From: Actinacidiphila paucisporea | Lineage (GTDB): Bacteria > Actinomycetota > Actinomycetes > Streptomycetales > Streptomycetaceae | Reading direction: 5' to 3' | Length of the DNA stretch: 64,000 bases | Assembly: GCF_900142575.1 (NCBI RefSeq) | Contig: NZ_FRBI01000013.1 | Coordinates: forward strand, 1-64,000 | Shown here: one piece after another, positions 1 through 12,133 of the stretch | Position numbering within the stretch: position 1 is the stretch's first letter | Layout of the letters: each line of letters starts with the position of its first letter | The notes under the pieces: generated by a model | The model's database searches: none | What the model was told of the DNA's origin: nothing | The model's input: the letters and a program-made list of their open reading frames with translations, nothing else | Made by a program: the position numbers and the translations under genes

Positions 1-62
1 AAGCTTCCTTCGAGACCGTTTCACCGGCCCCTCCGGGCTTTCCCTTCGTGTTTCCGACTTTA
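1..62 (-). promoter_or_regulatory. Probable rRNA operon promoter and leader, cut by the left edge
   Basis: Read on the minus strand, a -10-like TAAAGT (57-62) is followed by GTCGGAAACACGAAGGG, then AAAGCCCGGAGGGGCC and, at the very edge, CGAAGGAAGC. This matches, from memory, the P-box and leader upstream of 16S rRNA genes in Streptomyces and relatives, where GAAGGAAGC is followed by the processing region. The -35 is unclear; TTGGTA (85-90) is too far from the -10. The 16S gene itself would lie outside the window, so this is inference from a short match. Confidence 0.55.
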
Positions 63-153
63 GCAGAAGCTATTCGGTCGGAATTACCAACCCCGTTCCG
101 AGCACGCACGTTTCCGCGGGTCTCGTCGAGGCGGTTGTGCCAACGTACTGGAG

Positions 154-183
154 CGGGCCGCCGGATGCAAATCCGGCGGCCCG
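154..183 (-). terminator. Hairpin terminator of rnj
   Basis: Perfect 13-bp inverted repeat (154-166 with 171-183, CGGGCCGCCGGAT and complement) with a 4-nt GCAA loop, starting 27 bases beyond the rnj stop. There is no U-tract, which is usual for actinomycete terminators. It would also insulate rnj from the putative rRNA promoter further left. Confidence 0.8.
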
Positions 184-209
184 TGTGTGGTCAGCAGCTT
201 GACGGAGGG

Positions 210-1895
210 TCAGACCTCAACGACCACAGGGAGGATCATCGGGCGGCGGCGGTAGGTGTCCGATACCCACTTGCCGACGGACCGTCGGATCAGCTGCTGG
301 ATCTGGCGGACCTCCATCACTCCGTCGGAGGCGGACCGGGAGAGGCCTTCCTCGATCTTCGGGATGACGGCGGCGAACGCCACGTCCTCGATACCCGACC
401 CCCGCGCGTGGATGTTCGGGCCGCCGACGATCTTGCCGGTGGTGCTGTCGACCACGACGAAGACCGAGACGATGCCTTCCTCGCCGAGAATGCGCCGGTC
501 CTTCAGCGACGCCTCGGTGATGTCGCCGACCGACAGGCCGTCGACGTACACGTAGCCGGCCTGGACCTTGCCGGCGATCTTGGCCACGCCGTTGACGAGG
601 TCGACGACGACGCCGTCCTCGGCGATGACGGTGCGTTCCTTGGGGATGCCGGTGAGTCGGCCCAGATCGGCGTTGGCGCGAAGGTGCCGCCATTCGCCGT
701 GGATCGGCATCAGGTTGCGCGGCTTGCAGATGTTGTAGAAGTACAGCAGTTCGCCGGCCGAGGCGTGGCCCGAGACGTGGACCTTGGCGTTGCCCTTGTG
801 GACGACGTTGGCGCCCCATCGGGTGAGGCCGTTGATCACGCGGTAGACCGCGTTCTCGTTGCCCGGGATGAGGGAGGACGCGAGGACGACGGTGTCGCCC
901 TCGACGATGCGGATCTGGTGGTCCCGGTTGGCCATGCGGGACAGGGCGGCCATGGGCTCGCCCTGGGAGCCGGTGCAGACCAGCACGACCTTCTCGTCCG
1001 GCAGGTCGTCGAGCACCTTGATGTCCACGACGAGGCCGCCGGGGACCTTGAGATAGCCCAGGTCGCGGGCGATGCCCATGTTCCTGACCATCGAGCGGCC
1101 GACGAAGGCGACCTTGCGGCCGCGTTCATGGGCGGCGTCGAGTACCTGCTGGATGCGGTGCACATGGCTGGCGAAGCTCGCGACGATGATGCGCTTTTCA
1201 GCCTTCGCGAACGTCTGCCGCAGCACCGAGGAGATGTCGCGCTCCGGCGGGACGAAGCCGGGCACCTCGGCGTTGGTGGAGTCGGCGAGCAGCAGGTCGA
1301 TGCCCTCCTCGCCGAGTCGCGCGAAGGTGGGCAGGTCCGTGAGCCGGCCGTCCAGCGGGAGCTGGTCCATCTTGAAGTCGCCGGTCACGACGACCATGCC
1401 GGCCGGGGTGCGGATGGCGACGGCGAGCGCGTCGGGAATGGAGTGGTTGACGGCGATGAACTCGCAGTCGAAGGGGCCGATACGCTCGCGGTCGCCCTCC
1501 TTGACCTCGAGGGCGTACGGCCGGATGCGGTGCTCCTGGAGCTTGGCCTCGATCAGTGCGAGGGTGAGCTTGGAGCCGATCAGCGGAATGTCGTCCTTTT
1601 CCCTGAGCAGGAAAGGAACGGCGCCGATGTGGTCCTCGTGGCCGTGGGTGAGGATGACGCCGACGACATCGTCGAGGCGGTCCCGGATGGAGCTGAAGTC
1701 GGGCAGGATCAGGTCGACGCCCGGCTGCTCCTCCTCGGGGAAGAGGACGCCGCAGTCCACGATCAGCAGCTTGCCGCCGAATTCGAAGACCGTCATATTG
1801 CGGCCGATCTCACCGAGGCCGCCGAGCGGTGTGATGCGCAGGCCGCCTTCGGTGAGAGTCCGCGGGGGGCCGAGTTCAGGGTGCGGATGGCTCAA
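210..1895 (-). CDS. rnj: Ribonuclease J
   Basis: Metallo-beta-lactamase/beta-CASP ribonuclease acting in mRNA turnover and rRNA maturation, with 5'-exo and endonuclease activity known for the family. The zinc motif HGHEDHIG lies near residue 75, the second-half motifs NHSIPDA and TGDFKMD follow, and the C-terminal HVSGHA motif is present. The start is chosen at TTG 1895, preceded by AGGGAGAA, giving 561 residues beginning SHPHPEL, the length I know for Streptomyces RNase J; a GTG seven codons upstream (1916) overlaps that ribosome-binding site and is less likely. It lies downstream of dapA in the same direction with a 141-bp gap. Assignment is secure. Confidence 0.96.
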   Translation of the reverse strand: MSHPHPELGPPRTLTEGGLRITPLGGLGEIGRNMTVFEFGGKLLIVDCGVLFPEEEQPGVDLILPDFSSIRDRLDDVVGVILTHGHEDHIGAVPFLLREKDDIPLIGSKLTLALIEAKLQEHRIRPYALEVKEGDRERIGPFDCEFIAVNHSIPDALAVAIRTPAGMVVVTGDFKMDQLPLDGRLTDLPTFARLGEEGIDLLLADSTNAEVPGFVPPERDISSVLRQTFAKAEKRIIVASFASHVHRIQQVLDAAHERGRKVAFVGRSMVRNMGIARDLGYLKVPGGLVVDIKVLDDLPDEKVVLVCTGSQGEPMAALSRMANRDHQIRIVEGDTVVLASSLIPGNENAVYRVINGLTRWGANVVHKGNAKVHVSGHASAGELLYFYNICKPRNLMPIHGEWRHLRANADLGRLTGIPKERTVIAEDGVVVDLVNGVAKIAGKVQAGYVYVDGLSVGDITEASLKDRRILGEEGIVSVFVVVDSTTGKIVGGPNIHARGSGIEDVAFAAVIPKIEEGLSRSASDGVMEVRQIQQLIRRSVGKWVSDTYRRRPMILPVVVEV

Positions 1896-2036
1896 AAGGT
1901 TCTCCCTATCACGCACGCCGGAGGGGCCTTCGTGGGCCGTGGCGTGCGGAACTGTATGTGACGTATCCGTTGGCGCACCGTCATTCGGGCGGTGCGTTTG
2001 CGTGCGGTGGTGCTTATTCAGTTGTGAAGTCCGTTG

Positions 2037-2936
2037 TCAGAGGTGTACCCCGCCGGCGGCGAGATCCTTCCTGAGGCGTTCCGTGGCGTCCGCGTCGAGT
2101 TCGGTGAGCGGCAGCCGGAGCGGGCCTGCGGGCAGTCCGCGCAGCGCGAGGGCGGTTTTGGTGGTGATGACGCCCTGGGCGCGGAACATACCGGTGTAGA
2201 CGGGGAGCAGCCGCTGGTGGATCTCTGCCGCCTTGGCGACGTCACCGCTGGTGTACGCGTCCAGCAGGGCGCGCAGCTCCGGGGTGACGAGGTGGCCGAC
2301 GACGGAGACGAAGCCGACGGCGCCGATGGCGAGCAGCGGCAGGTTGAGCATGTCGTCACCCGAATACCAGGCCAGGCCGCTGCGGCCGAGTGCCCAGCCG
2401 GCCGCGCCGAGGTCGCCCTTGGCGTCCTTGTTGGCGACGATCCTGGGGTGTTCCGCCAGCCGGACGAGGGTCTCGGTCTCCAGCGGGACGCCGCTGCGGC
2501 CGGGGATGTCGTAGAGCATGACGGGCAGGCCGGTGGCGTCGGCGATGGTGGTGAAGTGCCGGATCAGCCCTTCCTGCGGCGGCTTGCTGTAATACGGCGT
2601 GACCGTGAGCAGGCCGTGGGCTCCGCTGCGCTCGGCCTGGCGGGCGAGTTCGGTGCTGTGCCGGGTGTCGTTGGTGCCGACGCCGGCGATGACGAAGGCG
2701 CGGTCGCCGACGGCCTCGACCACGGCGCGTACGAGCTGGTCTTTCTCCGTGTCGCTCGTGGTGGGCGACTCCCCGGTGGTGCCGTTGACGACGAGTCCGT
2801 CGTTGCCCGCGTCCACCAGGTGGGTGGCGAGCTGCTGGGCGCCGGCGAGGTCGAGTGCGCCGTCCGTGGTGAACGGCGTGACCATTGCGGTCAGTACCCG
2901 CCCGAAGGGGGCGTTGGGGGTGGAGGTCGGAGCCAT
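2037..2936 (-). CDS. dapA: 4-hydroxy-tetrahydrodipicolinate synthase
   Basis: Condenses pyruvate and aspartate semialdehyde in the first committed step of lysine and diaminopimelate synthesis, feeding cell-wall peptidoglycan. A 299-residue TIM barrel: GTTGESPTT near residue 48, the YDIPGRSG segment carrying the proton-relay Tyr, and the Schiff-base Lys in VANKDAKGD near residue 165. The ATG at 2936 aligns with the usual N-terminus; the longer open frame back to 3026 encodes unlikely Arg/Pro-rich sequence. thyX lies 188 bp upstream, and rnj follows. dapB, acting next in the pathway, is 2.3 kb away but not in the same transcription unit. Confidence 0.95.
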   Translation of the reverse strand: MAPTSTPNAPFGRVLTAMVTPFTTDGALDLAGAQQLATHLVDAGNDGLVVNGTTGESPTTSDTEKDQLVRAVVEAVGDRAFVIAGVGTNDTRHSTELARQAERSGAHGLLTVTPYYSKPPQEGLIRHFTTIADATGLPVMLYDIPGRSGVPLETETLVRLAEHPRIVANKDAKGDLGAAGWALGRSGLAWYSGDDMLNLPLLAIGAVGFVSVVGHLVTPELRALLDAYTSGDVAKAAEIHQRLLPVYTGMFRAQGVITTKTALALRGLPAGPLRLPLTELDADATERLRKDLAAGGVHL

Positions 2937-3075
2937 GGGTCCCACGCTACTCGGTGTGTATGGGGGCACGCAGCCGCGGGACCTGCGCAAAGGACTCCGG
3001 CGGTGTCTGCTCGGGGGTTCAGGCACCGCCGGGGTCCGTTTCTGCAGCCTAGATGAACCTCACGAATGCCTGCAA

Positions 3076-3090
3076 TCCGAACACTTCGGA
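3076..3090. other. Short perfect inverted repeat between thyX and dapA
   Basis: TCCGAA-CAC-TTCGGA, 6-bp arms with a 3-nt spacer, lies 35 bp past the thyX stop and 140 bp before the dapA start. It could be an operator in the dapA promoter region or a weak thyX terminator; the sequence alone does not decide. Confidence 0.3.
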
Positions 3091-3124
3091 CATTCGGCTG
3101 CGACGGGCCGGTCGGCCGGTCCCG

Positions 3125-3883
3125 CTACGGGGCGACACGCCCGTTGGCGTTGAACGCCGCATGGGTGAGCGGCATCAGTTCCGCCCAGGCCGCCTCCATC
3201 CGCTCGCCGACCATCTCGATCTCGCGCTGCGGGAAGGACGGCACCGTGGCCAGCTCGTGCTGGGTGCGCAGGCCGAGGAAGTGCATCAGCGACCGTGCGT
3301 TGCACGTGGCGTACATCGACGAGAACAGGCCGACCGGCAGGGTGGCCCTGGCCACCTCGCGGGCGACCCCGTCGGCGAGCATCGCCTGATACGCGGCATA
3401 CGACTGCGCGTAGGACTCCTCCATGGCCGCGACGGTCTGCTTGTGCTGTTCGGGTGTCCCGTGCACGAACTCGTACTTCCCCGGGCGGCCGCGCTGCACC
3501 AGTTTGCGGTCCGGCCCCGGCACGTAGAAGACCGGCTGCAGCTCGCGGTAGCGGCCGGACTCCTCGTTGTAGGACCAGCCGACCCGGTGGCGCATGAACT
3601 CGCGGAAGACGAAGATCGGCGCGCTGACGAAGAAGGTCATCGAGTTGTGCTCGAAGGGGCTGCCGTGGCGGTCCCGCATCAGGTAGTTGATCAGGCCCTT
3701 CGACCGCTCCGGGTCCTTCGTCAGCTCCTCGAGCGACTGCTCGCCCGCGGTGGAGACCCGGGCCGCCCACAGGACGTCGGAGTCCGACGCGCTGTGCTTG
3801 ACGAGGTCCACGGTGACGTCGTCCCGGAACTCGACGGAGGCCGGCGGGGCGGCGGGGGTCCCGGTGGGGAGGTCGGTCGGCAC
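3125..3883 (-). CDS. thyX: Flavin-dependent thymidylate synthase
   Basis: Makes dTMP from dUMP with methylenetetrahydrofolate, using FAD/NADPH rather than consuming folate as reductant. The ThyX signature RHRVGWSYNEESGRY, with the RHRx7S pattern, lies near residue 85; HGSPFEHNSMTF precedes it and NARSLMHFLGLR near residue 195 is the conserved C-terminal motif. A GTG at 3883 preceded by AGGAAGGA at 7-nt spacing is the likely start (252 residues); an ATG nine codons upstream (3910) would place that ribosome site inside the gene. It is divergent from the PH-like gene at 4065, so 3884-4064 should hold promoters for both. Confidence 0.95.
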   Translation of the reverse strand: MPTDLPTGTPAAPPASVEFRDDVTVDLVKHSASDSDVLWAARVSTAGEQSLEELTKDPERSKGLINYLMRDRHGSPFEHNSMTFFVSAPIFVFREFMRHRVGWSYNEESGRYRELQPVFYVPGPDRKLVQRGRPGKYEFVHGTPEQHKQTVAAMEESYAQSYAAYQAMLADGVAREVARATLPVGLFSSMYATCNARSLMHFLGLRTQHELATVPSFPQREIEMVGERMEAAWAELMPLTHAAFNANGRVAP

Positions 3884-4064
3884 CGGAGGGTCCTTCCTGC
3901 TAAGCGGCATTGCGGCGACCAGCCTAAGGGCTGGGGAGGACAGCGGCCGCTGCCGAACGGCCGACCTGAAGTAGCCGTGGGGCCGCCGGGGCGGCTAGCC
4001 TCACCGGATCGGAGCGCAGTCCGCTCCGGCTGGCCCCCTCCGGAACCGGAAGAGGATTCTCCGC

Positions 4065-4610
4065 GTGTCCCTGCCCTACAGCTCCGCGCCCGCCGAGACC
4101 GACGACCTGGCGGCCGGACGCCCGCTCCCCCACCTAGAGCAGGACCGCTGGATGCGGCCGTACCGTCCGGGCCCGTGGCGGGTCGCCACGGCCGCGCTGG
4201 CGCTGATGCTGGCCTCGTACCTGATGTTCGCCGCCCTGATCATGGCCGCCGCGGCCGACACGCAGGGCGCGGGCGTGTGCCTGCTGGCGGCGCTGCTGGT
4301 GATAGCGGCCGCGCTGCGGCTGCTGCGGGTCGGCGTGTGGGTGAGCGGCAAGGGGCTGCGGCAGACGAGTTACTTCAGCACGGTGACCGTTCCGTGGCGC
4401 AAGGTCGCCTCGGTACGCACCGCGCAGCAGCCGGTGCGGGTGCTCGGGCTGCCGCGCAGCGTCCAGGGGCAGGCGCTGATCATCAGCCGGAAGGGCGGCG
4501 AGCCGCTGCGCCCGCAGCTCACCGACCACAACGCGGACTTCCTCGGCCGGGTCGACGCCTTCGACATGGCCGCCGACGCCATCGAGGGCTGGGCCGCGGA
4601 ACTGCGCTGA
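4065..4610 (+). CDS. Small membrane protein with PH-like domain
   Basis: 181 residues. Two hydrophobic segments (about residues 38-60 and 67-85) form a membrane hairpin, followed by a beta-rich stretch starting GVWVSGKGLRQTSYF with VPWRKVASVR, the pattern of bacterial PH-like (bPH/DUF2581-type) domains in actinobacteria. The GTG start follows a GAAGAGGA ribosome site. It stands alone, divergent from thyX, with a MITE-like element directly downstream. No enzymatic motif is visible; a role at the membrane is inferred only from topology. Confidence 0.75.
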   Translation: MSLPYSSAPAETDDLAAGRPLPHLEQDRWMRPYRPGPWRVATAALALMLASYLMFAALIMAAAADTQGAGVCLLAALLVIAAALRLLRVGVWVSGKGLRQTSYFSTVTVPWRKVASVRTAQQPVRVLGLPRSVQGQALIISRKGGEPLRPQLTDHNADFLGRVDAFDMAADAIEGWAAELR

Positions 4611-4628
4611 CCGCCCCCTGACGCCGCC

Positions 4629-4824
4629 CTAGGGCCTGTCCGGCGGATCTTGGCGGATCAGCCTGCGGCGTCCGGTGCCGTACATGGCAAGGCGGAGAAT
4701 CGTCCTCGTACCGGGTCGTACAAGGATGATTCGACAACGCTGGGGGCACCTCCCGCCGAAGGCAGGGGGAGGGGTGCGGTGCCGGGCGTCGCAGGCCCGG
4801 CATGATCCGCCGGACAGGCCCTAG
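4629..4824. mobile_element. MITE-like element with 21-bp terminal inverted repeats
   Basis: 4629-4649 (CTAGGGCCTGTCCGGCGGATC) and 4804-4824 are perfect inverted copies. Both ends include CTAG, which reads as a 4-bp target duplication of YTAR type as used by IS5-family elements, or as a TA duplication. A second imperfect inverted block follows inside each end (CCTGCGGCGTCCGGTGCCG against CCTGCGACGCCCGGCACCG), and the centre carries a CACCTCCC...GGGGGAGG hairpin. It has no coding capacity, so it would be moved only by a transposase elsewhere. I recognise this end sequence as recurrent in Streptomyces genomes, but copy number was not tested. Confidence 0.75.
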
Positions 4825-5270
4825 CGCTGCGGCCGGCCGTCGTGCAGGGCGATGGCGCGCTGCATCGCCTTGCGGGCCCTCGGCGTGTCGCGGGCGTCGA
4901 AGTAGGCGACGGCCAGCCGGAACCAGTTGCGCCAGTCCTCGGGCGCCGCCTCGGTCTCCGCCTGCCGCTTGGCGAAGACCGCGTCGGCCGAGTCACGGTC
5001 GATCCGGCCACTTGGCGTACGGGTCAGCTCGTCGACCGGCAGCCCGCCCTCGGCCTCCAGCTCGCGGCCCAGCCGCCCCGCGTGCCGGGCGAACTGCGTG
5101 GTGTGCCACAGGAACCAGGCACCGATCAGCGGCAGCACCAGCACCGCCACGCCGAAGGCCACGGTGACCGGGCGGCCGTCGGCGATCAGCAGCAGCCCGC
5201 GGTCGCCGACCAGGACGAAGTAGAACAGCAGCGCGACGGCGGAGCCGGCGTAGCTGATTTTGGAACGCAT
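4821..5270 (-). CDS. Small TPR-like membrane protein
   Basis: 149 residues. Two transmembrane segments (about 6-22 and 33-52) are followed by a cytosolic helical region ending in a single TPR-like pair (DWRNWFRLAVAYFDARDT ... ARKAMQRAIAL). The start at ATG 5270 has GAGGA upstream and lies 4 bp after the dapB stop, so it is translated with dapB. Its TAG stop (4821-4823) lies inside the terminal CTAG of the MITE-like element, so the present C-terminus HDGRPQR was probably set or trimmed by that insertion. Function unknown. Confidence 0.8.
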   Translation of the reverse strand: MRSKISYAGSAVALLFYFVLVGDRGLLLIADGRPVTVAFGVAVLVLPLIGAWFLWHTTQFARHAGRLGRELEAEGGLPVDELTRTPSGRIDRDSADAVFAKRQAETEAAPEDWRNWFRLAVAYFDARDTPRARKAMQRAIALHDGRPQR

Positions 5271-5274
5271 GCGG

Positions 5275-9703
<4,429 letters not shown>

Positions 9704-10034
9704 TATGGGGATTCTCCTCGTCCTTGCCCGCGGGGCGTGTCCCCGGGGGCCATCGGTGGAGGGGCGTCCTGCCGGGGGCCGGTCTTCGATCGAAGCCACC
9801 GGGGGTGGAACCACCCGGGGGCCACTACCGAGGACCGGCGACTGCGGCGGATAGGAGGACGCTCCTCCTCATACGTTGTCAACAGCACCATTGCACCAGA
9901 TGACGCAGGGGTCGCGCACGTCATGTGCGCGCTTCGTAGCCGGGCGCGTACACGTTCGGTACTGCCGGCGGAATCCGGTGCATATGGCAAAGGGAGCGGC
10001 CCCGTCGTGCGGGCACCGCTCCCCTCCACGCGTC
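9704..10034 (-). other. rpsO-pnp intergenic region
   Basis: 331 bp without a gene. It holds the rpsO-proximal hairpin at 9992-10023 and, nearer pnp, an AT-richer stretch around 9865-9905 (ATACGTTGTCAACAGCACC on the plus strand), where a pnp promoter could sit. In Streptomyces coelicolor this spacer is known to carry both a pnp promoter and RNase III cleavage sites. No open reading frame with codon bias is visible. Confidence 0.6.
9992..10023 (-). terminator. rpsO-pnp intergenic hairpin (attenuator or processing site)
   Basis: GGGAGCGG (9992-9999) pairs perfectly with CCGCTCCC (10016-10023), with an inner CCCG/CGGG stem (10001-10004, 10010-10013). It begins 11 bp after the rpsO stop. The equivalent structure in Streptomyces is cleaved by RNase III and partly terminates readthrough into pnp, so the same job is inferred here. 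Confidence 0.75.
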
Positions 10035-10322
10035 CTAGCGGACGCCAGCCGCGCCGGCACGGATGCCGAGGCGCTCGCGAAGCTCACGGAAGCGCGTGAT
10101 GTCCTTCTTGGCCAGGTACTGCAGCAGACGGCGGCGCTGGCCGACCAGGATCAGCAGACCACGACGCGAGTGGTGGTCGTGCTTGTGGGTCTTGAGGTGC
10201 TCGGTCAGGTCCGAGATCCGGCGCGACAGCAGCGCGACCTGGACCTCGGGGGAGCCGGTGTCGCCCTCCTTGGTGCCGAACTCGGCGATGATCTGCTTCT
10301 TCGTCTCGACGTCGAGCGACAT
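10035..10322 (-). CDS. rpsO: 30S ribosomal protein S15
   Basis: 95 residues of the S15 family, binding 16S rRNA in the small-subunit platform. [17 protein letters not shown] (residues 20-36), [25 protein letters not shown] and the [20 protein letters not shown] end are characteristic. The ATG at 10322 starts [15 protein letters not shown]. The 209-bp spacer upstream to eccD contains a strong inverted repeat at 10403-10435. First gene of the rpsO-pnp-M16-dapB run. Confidence 0.97.
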   Translation of the reverse strand: MSLDVETKKQIIAEFGTKEGDTGSPEVQVALLSRRISDLTEHLKTHKHDHHSRRGLLILVGQRRRLLQYLAKKDITRFRELRERLGIRAGAAGVR

Positions 10323-10402
10323 ACGGACTCCTCATGGGGTCATGGGCCGGCGAGCGTCCCCGGTCTGCATCGCGGGGAAATCTCAGGTGACTCACGCGGC
10401 GT

Positions 10403-10435
10403 ACGGTCACCGGGCGTGAACACACAGGTGACCGT
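10403..10435. promoter_or_regulatory. Inverted repeat upstream of rpsO
   Basis: ACGGTCACC (10403-10411) and GGTGACCGT (10427-10435) are perfect 9-bp inverted copies separated by 15 nt, 81 bp before the rpsO start and 97 bp after the eccD stop. It could terminate eccD or lie in the rpsO promoter region; a repressor site is also possible. Confidence 0.4.
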
Positions 10436-10531
10436 CACCCAGGGTACCAGCCGGTTGCCGGGCTCCTTACCGGCGGGTCATCACCGCCGCCTGCCCTCCT
10501 CCACCAGCCGGAGCGAGTCCTTTCGTGCAGG

Positions 10532-11998
10532 TCAGTCGCTGCTCAGGCCGCGGACGGAACCGTAGACCTCGAGCACGCCCAGGCACAGCGGGACCAGAGA
10601 CAGCACGATCGCACCCTCGGCCAGGTCCAGGCTGCGGCCCCAGAACGGGGACACGCCCTTGCGGGGCACGATCAAGCCGATCGAGACCAGCAGCACCGCG
10701 CCGGCCGCGATCGCCGCGGACAGCCACAGGGTGTGCAGGTCGAGCGGCCCGTGGTCGCCCCTGGCCAGGTCCATCAGCAGCGAGGTGTCGGGGTTGAGCG
10801 CGAGCCCGAGGATCAGCAGGGCCACCGCGAGGATGCCGGCGACCACCAGGCTGGCGACCTGGCTGGTGTAGCGGAAGAGCCGGGCGCGCAGCAGTGCCGC
10901 CACCCCGGCGGTCAGGGCGAGCACCTGGGCGGGCGCGGAGTCGGAGAAGCTCATCACCGCGGCGGCGCCGACGACGGTGGCCGCGCAGCCGCCGACCAGG
11001 CCGAGCAGCAGTTCGTGGCCGCGGCGGGCCTGTGCGGCGACCGCCTCGTAGTCGATGGCCTGCTCGGGCTCGCGCCGGTCGCCGTAGCGCTCCATGGCCT
11101 CGGCGGACGGTTCGGGCGAGCCGAAGCCGATCGGCAGCCGGGCGAAGCGTGCGGACCAGCCGGGCAGGAAGCCGACCAGGGCGACGGCCGCGACGGCCGC
11201 GACCGAGGCGACGGCGCGCGGCGGGGCGTCGGTGGCGATGGCGCCGTAGGTGGCCAGGGTGCCCGCCCCAGCCAGGAAGGCGGACGCCACGAAGGGCGCG
11301 TCACCGGTGGGCAGCACGGCGACCAGGACCGCGGAGGCCAGCAGGACCGTCGCGCAGCCGACCATGAACTGCAGCCGCCCAGGTCCGTGCCCGTGGTCGG
11401 GGGCGACGATGCCGGAGCCCGCGATCAGCAGGTGCGGCAGCGCGGCGAGGCCGAGCGCGACCGCGGCGGCGCGGTCGCGGTATATCCGGGCGCGTACGGC
11501 CGCGAAGGCGACCAGCAGCGTGCCGAGCACGCCGGCGACGACGCCCGGCATCGAGTGCATGTCGTGCCTGATCGGCTCCGCCCACCACAGCACGAAGCCC
11601 ATCATGACCAGCAGCACCGCGCCGCCGGTCAGGCCGACGACCCGCATCAGGTCGTCGTCCCAGCGGCGCCGGTCGCGGACGACGGCGGTGGCGATGGCGT
11701 CCGCCACGTCGTCGTGGACGGCGGGCGGCAGCGACTCGGCGTAGGCGCGCAGCGCGATCAGCTCGCCGTCGAGGACACGCTGCGCGGACAGCGACAGGGC
11801 GGGGTCGAGGACGCTGCCGTCCCTGCGGACGAGGTGGAAGCCGGTCGGCTCGTCCTCGGTCTGCACCTGCCCCGACAGGCGCAGGATGTCCGGGCGCAGA
11901 TCGGCGACCGGGAGGTCGTCGGGAAGTGCCACGTCGATCCTGCTGTCCGGTGCTACGACCGTGACGCGGCAGAATCCGGTCGCTGAGATCGTGCTCAC
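10532..11998 (-). CDS. eccD: Type VII secretion integral membrane protein EccD
   Basis: Forms the central membrane channel component of ESX/type VII systems. 488 residues: an N-terminal ubiquitin-like (YukD-like) domain (about 1-95, FCRVTVVAPDSRIDVALP), a charged linker, then about eleven transmembrane segments from residue 120 to the end, split by a hydrophilic loop around 285-325. The start is placed at GTG 11998 with AGGGGG upstream; the frame is open to 12040. Divergent from eccC across 135 bp that contains an AT-rich patch, so both core genes may share a control region. Confidence 0.9.
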   Translation of the reverse strand: MSTISATGFCRVTVVAPDSRIDVALPDDLPVADLRPDILRLSGQVQTEDEPTGFHLVRRDGSVLDPALSLSAQRVLDGELIALRAYAESLPPAVHDDVADAIATAVVRDRRRWDDDLMRVVGLTGGAVLLVMMGFVLWWAEPIRHDMHSMPGVVAGVLGTLLVAFAAVRARIYRDRAAAVALGLAALPHLLIAGSGIVAPDHGHGPGRLQFMVGCATVLLASAVLVAVLPTGDAPFVASAFLAGAGTLATYGAIATDAPPRAVASVAAVAAVALVGFLPGWSARFARLPIGFGSPEPSAEAMERYGDRREPEQAIDYEAVAAQARRGHELLLGLVGGCAATVVGAAAVMSFSDSAPAQVLALTAGVAALLRARLFRYTSQVASLVVAGILAVALLILGLALNPDTSLLMDLARGDHGPLDLHTLWLSAAIAAGAVLLVSIGLIVPRKGVSPFWGRSLDLAEGAIVLSLVPLCLGVLEVYGSVRGLSSD

Positions 11999-12061
11999 CG
12001 CGCTGTGCCCCCTAGGGTGCGGAGTTCCGCGATCAGCCAACTCCCGCCTGGCCGGTGGGGG

Positions 12062-12110
12062 GTGGCTGTAAGTAGTATCTGCGACAAAATATCAGTCAGA
12101 ACGGGTCGAT
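12062..12110. promoter_or_regulatory. AT-rich candidate promoter region between eccD and eccC
   Basis: Within the 135-bp divergent spacer, this stretch (with TAGTATC and ACAAAATATCAG) is the only AT-rich segment and ends 24 bp before the eccC start. TAGTAT could be a -10 for eccC. No clear -35 was found. Confidence 0.3.
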
Positions 12111-12133
12111 GATCCCGGGGGGCGAGCACATCA

